Source: Sabulibacter ruber
Lineage (GTDB): Bacteria > Bacteroidota > Bacteroidia > Cytophagales > Hymenobacteraceae
DNA: 64,000 bases
NCBI RefSeq assembly: GCF_017355955.1
Contig: NZ_JAFFID010000001.1
Coordinates: 992,001 to 1,056,000, forward strand
Reading direction: 5' to 3'
This document shows positions 60,113 through 64,000 of the stretch, one piece after another; the first letter of the stretch is position 1, and every line of letters starts with the position of its first letter. The translations under genes and the position numbers were made by a program. A model generated the notes under the pieces. That model searched no databases. It saw nothing but the letters and a program-made list of their open reading frames with translations, and was not told the DNA's origin.

Positions 60113-60733
60113 TTACCCGTTTTTGGTATGTCTAGATTCAGAGGCCTTAAAAATGTATTGATTCCAAGTCGTATGCTTCCCTTTATGATGTAGCCAAAAG
60201 AATAGTATTACAAAAGGGATTAGTAGGAGTGCACCGGAAAGGAACCAGAACCAGATGCTGTAACCTAGAAGTTGATGAGCTATGGAAGAGGTGAAAAATA
60301 CAGAGCCATAGAAGAAGCACCAGACGGATGGCTGAAATAAACGCTTCCAGGCAGCTATCATCCCATTGAATAGAAGGTATTCGTATTTCCCCGAGGCATC
60401 AGTAGCATCCTTTTGAGCCCTTACGAATTGATCAGCAATCACTAATTCTGAATTATCAGGATCAGGCTCTCTTTCACCTTTCCAGTGGTTGAGAGGCATA
60501 AGGAGCGAATCGTAGGCATACATGGTAGCAATTGAAAAGGCAATTGCTGCTAGAACTAAACAAAACCCTACTGAATATAAGGCTTTATTAAACCAATCCA
60601 AGCCGTCATCAGTGTAATTTGCTACCCGCATAGCAATGAGCCCGCTGGAAACAGACATAAAACCAGCGAAGAACTTGGCTACCTCCATCTTTGATTTAAT
60701 CTTTTCTCTTAGTTGCTCTATTTCGGTGGGCAT
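60113..60733 (-). CDS. Four-helix membrane protein, unknown
   Basis: 206 residues with four hydrophobic segments (~20-38, ~50-72, ~135-155, ~160-182), a basic N terminus (EQLREKIKSKMEVAKFF) and a cytoplasmic-looking mid loop with DPDNSELVIADQFVRAQKDATDASGKYEYLLFNGMIAAWKRLF. I do not recognise the family. Size and layout are reminiscent of small membrane proteins carried as defence or effector partners on mobile elements, but there is no motif to prove it. It is convergent with the winged-helix gene (12-nt gap) and AT-rich, like the next gene, with which it shares strand and position between the two winged-helix paralogues. Confidence 0.6.
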   Translation of the reverse strand: MPTEIEQLREKIKSKMEVAKFFAGFMSVSSGLIAMRVANYTDDGLDWFNKALYSVGFCLVLAAIAFSIATMYAYDSLLMPLNHWKGEREPDPDNSELVIADQFVRAQKDATDASGKYEYLLFNGMIAAWKRLFQPSVWCFFYGSVFFTSSIAHQLLGYSIWFWFLSGALLLIPFVILFFWLHHKGKHTTWNQYIFKASESRHTKNG

Positions 60734-61108
60734 ATGCGTTTATCAATTATGGGTACAATGAAAACGATAAAGAGAATGGCTAATACTAAAGGTTTTATGC
60801 AATTGATTATTAATGTTTCTCAATTAATTTAGCTCTATTTGCATATTTTATCCTAATAAGAATAGCCTTTAAAATGCAGTCCTTTTAGACGCGATTTCAG
60901 CCCTTATGAGCCTCTGTTATGCTTTTGTTTGGCTTGGGATAACGCGCATTATACTAGGGGTTAGGTATTAATGTAGGTGTGGAATTGGCAGCACTCCTGT
61001 TGATTAGAAATATATTGATACTGCGATATTCCTTAGCTTGATTCATATAGTCCTGCCATACTTGCATAAATACTCATGATGTGCATTCGTGTCATGAGCA
61101 TGAGAATT
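60734..61108. other. Intergenic region, 375 bp
   Basis: AT-rich, no gene, repeat or clear promoter element found. Confidence 0.55.
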
Positions 61109-62398
61109 TCATTTAGGGTAAATTTTTGCAATAAACACTTTGTCAATATTTGATAATACAGTATTTAAACCACTACCCACTCCATCAAGCGTTAGTTCTG
61201 AAGGTATTTGAAACATCATTACCGACTTCAAATCACATTCCTTTTTGATGGGATAATCTGATGAAGACCACTTTCTAAAAAATGTATCGTCTATTCTCTC
61301 CGTCGTAAGCCCCTGCTGTTGGCAGTACTGATAGACTTTATCTTTATTCCATTTGATGGCACAATTTGGGTTATTCTGCTCTTGCTGAAGCCCCAATGTG
61401 AAGCCAAATTCTCTTAAAATCACATTTCGTTCGAAATCTTCTATCTCAGTTTTATCTTTCACAGAACCCAATGACATTGTTGGGCTGTTCTTAGGTATTG
61501 CTAATGAAGCAGTGCCTAGATATGACCAATTTAAATCTTTCTGTTGAAAAGTTATTCTTACATCGGAGTTGTCTCTATTGTTTATAAACTGAAACTTTAA
61601 ATTGGCATAATCTGTCCATTGCTGTGCTATTTGCCTTGCTTTGCTTCTTTGGGTTGGAGTGCCATCTAGAAAGAATACCTTGATTACTGCACCACTTTTC
61701 CAAAGCTTCGACGAAATAGAGCCAGTACTAGTCCTGAATCTTCCTGGGTTCTGTTCTTTCTCTTCATTAAGTGCTTGTTCCTGACTTGGCGTTAGTCTTT
61801 TTATGGTAGCTAGAACAACAATAGCTGTGTCTTTTGCTAAATTGATTTGACTTAAAGCTTTATTGGCTTTCCGTAAAGCGATGGATGATTGAGTATGTAA
61901 AGAGTTGATTTCTGCGGTGGCGTTATCTTTGATAAACTTTATTGATCTTACTAAAGAATCGTTACGTTGTTTTATGTTATTTCTAGTTTTATCTATCTCT
62001 GATAGTGCGGCTAAAGAATTGAATTGAGCCTCCTTTACACTGTCTCGTATGGAATATATAATCTTTTGTAGTGAGTCAATCCTCGAAATTGCACCAGCCA
62101 TTTTTTCATTACCAATTTTTAAATTGCTATTTGCCTCGTTAACATCTTTTACAGTGTCTTTTAAATCCACACCGTACAAAACAATCCCTACTGTGATAAA
62201 AATTGCCAAAATAGATAATGCAAACTTTCCAAATCTTATTAAGTCCTTATCTAAGACATACGTAATGTTCTTGTTATCTGATTCAGCAACTTTTGTCTCT
62301 GTTTCGGGATTTATTTGCAGCAACATTGATTTACAATGCTTGCACTTTATTGCATCATCTTGTATAGTTTCTCTACAGAAAGGACATGATTTTAACAT
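61109..62398 (-). CDS. Zinc ribbon-TM-coiled coil protein with degenerate astacin/matrixin-like domain
   Basis: 429 residues. The N terminus has a zinc ribbon (CPFCRETIQDDAIKCKHC, ~5-22), a transmembrane helix (~54-74), and a long coiled coil (~80-215). The C-terminal ~200 residues match a ZnMc metallopeptidase fold: WKSGAVIKVFFLDGT, QQWTDYANLKFQFI, DVRITF, WSYLGTASLAI, a helix at 327-341 and a Met-turn-like SVMMF (Met394). In active enzymes the helix reads HExxHxxGxxHE; here it is REFGFTLGLQQEQ, with Arg329, Phe333 and Gln339 replacing all three zinc ligands, while Glu330 and Gly336 remain. It should not bind catalytic zinc, so it is a pseudoprotease, perhaps a sensor or binding domain. AT-rich, inside a mobile remnant. 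Confidence 0.7.
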   Translation of the reverse strand: MLKSCPFCRETIQDDAIKCKHCKSMLLQINPETETKVAESDNKNITYVLDKDLIRFGKFALSILAIFITVGIVLYGVDLKDTVKDVNEANSNLKIGNEKMAGAISRIDSLQKIIYSIRDSVKEAQFNSLAALSEIDKTRNNIKQRNDSLVRSIKFIKDNATAEINSLHTQSSIALRKANKALSQINLAKDTAIVVLATIKRLTPSQEQALNEEKEQNPGRFRTSTGSISSKLWKSGAVIKVFFLDGTPTQRSKARQIAQQWTDYANLKFQFINNRDNSDVRITFQQKDLNWSYLGTASLAIPKNSPTMSLGSVKDKTEIEDFERNVILREFGFTLGLQQEQNNPNCAIKWNKDKVYQYCQQQGLTTERIDDTFFRKWSSSDYPIKKECDLKSVMMFQIPSELTLDGVGSGLNTVLSNIDKVFIAKIYPK

Positions 62399-62449
62399 AA
62401 AAGTATAATTAAAAGAAGAACTACAGAATACAGAGCTAAGTCAACATGA

Positions 62450-62734
62450 CGCACAACTATTCAATACCTCCATCACATGCATACTAAAGGGGGACGCCGT
62501 AACCTGGTAGCCAACCGCACCTACCTGTGGCATTCATCGATCACAAATGCGGTAAACATGTTCGTGGAGATGGCTTACCTCAAACCGGTAATGGCTCCCC
62601 GCTATTTTCTGCACTTCACAGAAAAAGGATTGGCCGTTGTGGCAGAGCTGGAGTGCAACTTCGCCAAGAATGCCAGGCTGCTGCTGAATGGCCCGGCTCC
62701 GTTGAACATGCCTGCTAAACGATCACAGAGCTAA
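62450..62734 (+). pseudogene. 5'-truncated paralogue of the winged-helix gene
   Basis: From 62450 the frame reads TIQYLHHMHTKGGRRNLVANRTYLW...NAVNMFVEMAYLKPVMAPRYFLHFTEKGLAVVAEL...LLLNGPAPLNMP. It aligns end to end with AIYYLQEIRLRG-VTRKLTARHTYLW...GPAPINKP of the protein at 59708-60100. Homology stops at an in-frame TGA (62447-62449), so about the first 35-50 residues are missing. An internal ATG (62477) could give an 85-residue product, but it would lack the first helices. Confidence 0.7.
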
Positions 62735-62737
62735 GCC

Positions 62738-62974
62738 ATGGCAGCAAGGAAAGGTAAACCCAGGATCAATTACCAGGTTCCCTACTAGAAGAAGGAGTGC
62801 CCATGCCTGTTCTTCCGGCTCAGCATCATCATGAAGGACGGGAGAACCCTTAACGGTATAAGGACAGCGCCCGACCGGCAGACCTTCCACAATGCGGTGG
62901 AAGAATAGATACACAGGTGGGAGCAGTACCCCAACGTTTCGGGGTGGCACTATAGACTGGTCAACATGGATTAG
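62738..62974 (+). pseudogene. Small mobile-element ORF with two in-frame amber codons
   Basis: Begins 3 nt after the truncated winged-helix paralogue. The frame reads MAARKGKPRINYQVPY, TAG (62786), KKECPCLFFRLSIIMKDGRT...FHNAVEE, TAG (62906), IHRWEQYPNVSGWHYRLVNMD, TAG stop. Each internal stop would be CAG (Gln) after a single C-to-T change. The segments look like a continuous protein, so this is either a decayed gene or one read with amber suppression; decay is more likely given its neighbours. Confidence 0.6.
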
Positions 62975-62981
62975 GTTCAAT

Positions 62982-63440
62982 CTACTTCCGTTTCCCTCTG
63001 AGTTCTTCAAACATGTTTTGCAGGTCACTAACCCTGCCTCTTAGCTCCTTTATTGTCTCCTCCTGCTTCTCTATTATCATCTTCAGATATTGGTTTTCTA
63101 TGGCTGCTTCATTATTAGGTCTTTTGTAGGTGTCCTGCCCTCCAATATTCACCTGCCTCGTCCCGCTACGTTGGATATAGCTGCTATACCCTCCCGGCCA
63201 TCTTATCTCTGCCGGATTACGGCCTCCCATCTTGCCCGTACCTGCAACTAACCAATCCAAATTTACACCAAGTTCGTCATGTAGACTTTTAAAGAAACTT
63301 CCCTTGGGGTTTTCGGTCAACCCTTTCTCAATATCCGAAATACCGGTGTTGGAAAGCCCTGTCAGGCGAGCTAAATCACTGTTTTTCAGACCAAAGGCCT
63401 CTTTAATTTACTGAATTCTTTTAGGAAGTGTTGAAGTCAA
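62982..63440 (-). pseudogene. XRE-type repressor with premature stop near its N terminus
   Basis: From a possible TTG start (63440) the frame reads TSTLPKRIQ, TAA (63408-63410), IKEAFGLKNSDLARLTGLSNTGISDIEKG, then FFKSLHDELGVNLDWLVAGTGKM, the classic helix-turn-helix of XRE/cI-like repressors. A C-terminal coiled-coil tail (YLKMIIEKQEETIKELRGRVSDLQNMFEELR) follows. The TAA would be CAA (Gln) or GAA (Glu) in the intact gene. Internal restart at 63320 would delete most of the helix-turn-helix, so the repressor is probably inactive. Typical of an abandoned prophage or integrative element. Confidence 0.65.
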
Positions 63441-63613
63441 GGTGAGTTTCTATGTTTGTGATATATAAACTATAATATTACAGACAAACCTTTAAGAATA
63501 ACATATTTGGCGTAAACAGCCTTAATTAAAATATAGATTAATTAAAATATAGGTATTAAGGGCCTCGGGAATAATGTCTGCTGGCTAAAGCACTTCTTGG
63601 CAAGGCTGAGTAT

Positions 63614-64000
63614 TCAAAGTTTATTGAATGTAAGGGTTGTGATCATGCTATGCGCTATTTTCTGCCCTCCATCATCCGGGTAGGCATGCCCACTGTTTTC
63701 ATCAATATTCTTAACCACCAGACTCTTGTTGTTGACTGATAGAATCTCATACGACTTAGTGAAATCGGGGCTATATACTATTTTGAGAAACTGTTTGCCA
63801 TCTTCCCCTGTTAATTTGTAGTGCCATGTTTCGTCAGGGTATATATACCAACTATCACTCATGTTTATTGAGTCTTCCAATTCAATCTCCCATATATCGT
63901 ATGGCATACTCCTGCCTATATAAACAAGCTCTTTGAGTTTAACCCATTCCCTATCGAAGAACTCCATTTTGTGCTCATGCAACACCCAAGTACCAACCAT
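63614..64000 (-). CDS. Lipocalin-like domain protein (5' end outside window)
   Basis: The frame is open to the edge of the window, so the N terminus (probably a signal peptide or lipobox) is missing; the Met at base 64000 need not be the start. The visible 128 residues begin VGTWVLHEHKMEFFDREWVKL and contain SWYIYPDETWHYKL, FLKIVYSPDFTKSYEILSVNNKSLVVKNI. The GxW start, evenly spaced beta strands and aromatic positions are those of the lipocalin-like/DUF4488-type beta-barrel proteins common in Bacteroidetes. Ligand unknown. AT-rich. Confidence 0.55.
   Translation of the reverse strand: MVGTWVLHEHKMEFFDREWVKLKELVYIGRSMPYDIWEIELEDSINMSDSWYIYPDETWHYKLTGEDGKQFLKIVYSPDFTKSYEILSVNNKSLVVKNIDENSGHAYPDDGGQKIAHSMITTLTFNKL

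Overview
The window looks like chromosome of a Cytophagales bacterium, most likely Hymenobacteraceae (the Rufibacter/Pontibacter/Nibribacter neighbourhood). Signs of this are a C-terminal type IX sorting domain, an exosortase-N pair, a Bacteroidetes-type (subtype iii) type VI secretion locus with TssN and TssO, TAnnTTTG -7 promoter boxes instead of sigma-70 boxes, and few Shine-Dalgarno sequences. The genus is inferred from gene content; no rRNA is present.

0-20 kb is mostly housekeeping. It holds the end of a serpin, a THUMP-type rRNA methyltransferase whose stop codon lies in a 23-copy CACT microsatellite, a FucP-like sugar transporter, murB with a HEAT-like protein, a T9SS-exported beta-propeller protein, MutS2, a TIGR02757/DUF2400 protein, a LysM/RlpA-like envelope protein, topoisomerase III, a very long Gly/Ser/Asn/Tyr-rich disordered protein, and a SulP transporter. 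Gene-free gaps carry palindromic repeat elements (7.45-7.65 kb, 10.4-10.6 kb) and strong bidirectional terminators. A two-component system follows at 19.1-21.2 kb.

21.3-27.9 kb (minus strand) is a compact seven-gene unit: two zinc-ribbon DUF4178 proteins, a 57-residue single-pass protein, DUF350, a membrane-embedded spermidine-synthase-like protein, a Tat-exported lipoprotein-like FAD amine oxidase, and a multi-pass membrane protein. It looks like an envelope-located polyamine or related modification system and is the best candidate here for poorly described biology. 28.6-32.6 kb is the XrtN exosortase with its single VIT-domain substrate. A Bcr/CflA exporter, an alpha-glucan phosphorylase family protein and a cupin isomerase follow.

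38.3-58.6 kb (minus strand) is a T6SS-iii locus in the order tssB-C-D (Hcp), a 600-bp gap with a strong hairpin, tssI (VgrG)-E-F-G-N-K-O, a TPR protein, a PAAR-Rhs toxin, its immunity protein, an unknown protein, tssH (ClpV), and a probable orphan HNH-type effector. TssP, TssQ and TssR are not seen in the window.

59-63.5 kb is a decayed, AT-richer mobile (phage-like) remnant. It contains a virion-like pseudogene, an intact winged-helix gene and a truncated paralogue 2.4 kb away, an amber-interrupted ORF and an XRE repressor broken by a stop codon. The two winged-helix copies flank two intact AT-rich genes: a membrane protein, and a zinc-ribbon/coiled-coil protein ending in an astacin/matrixin-like domain whose zinc-binding histidines are all replaced. 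The window ends inside a lipocalin-like gene. No tRNA, rRNA, CRISPR array, integrase or intact insertion sequence was seen.
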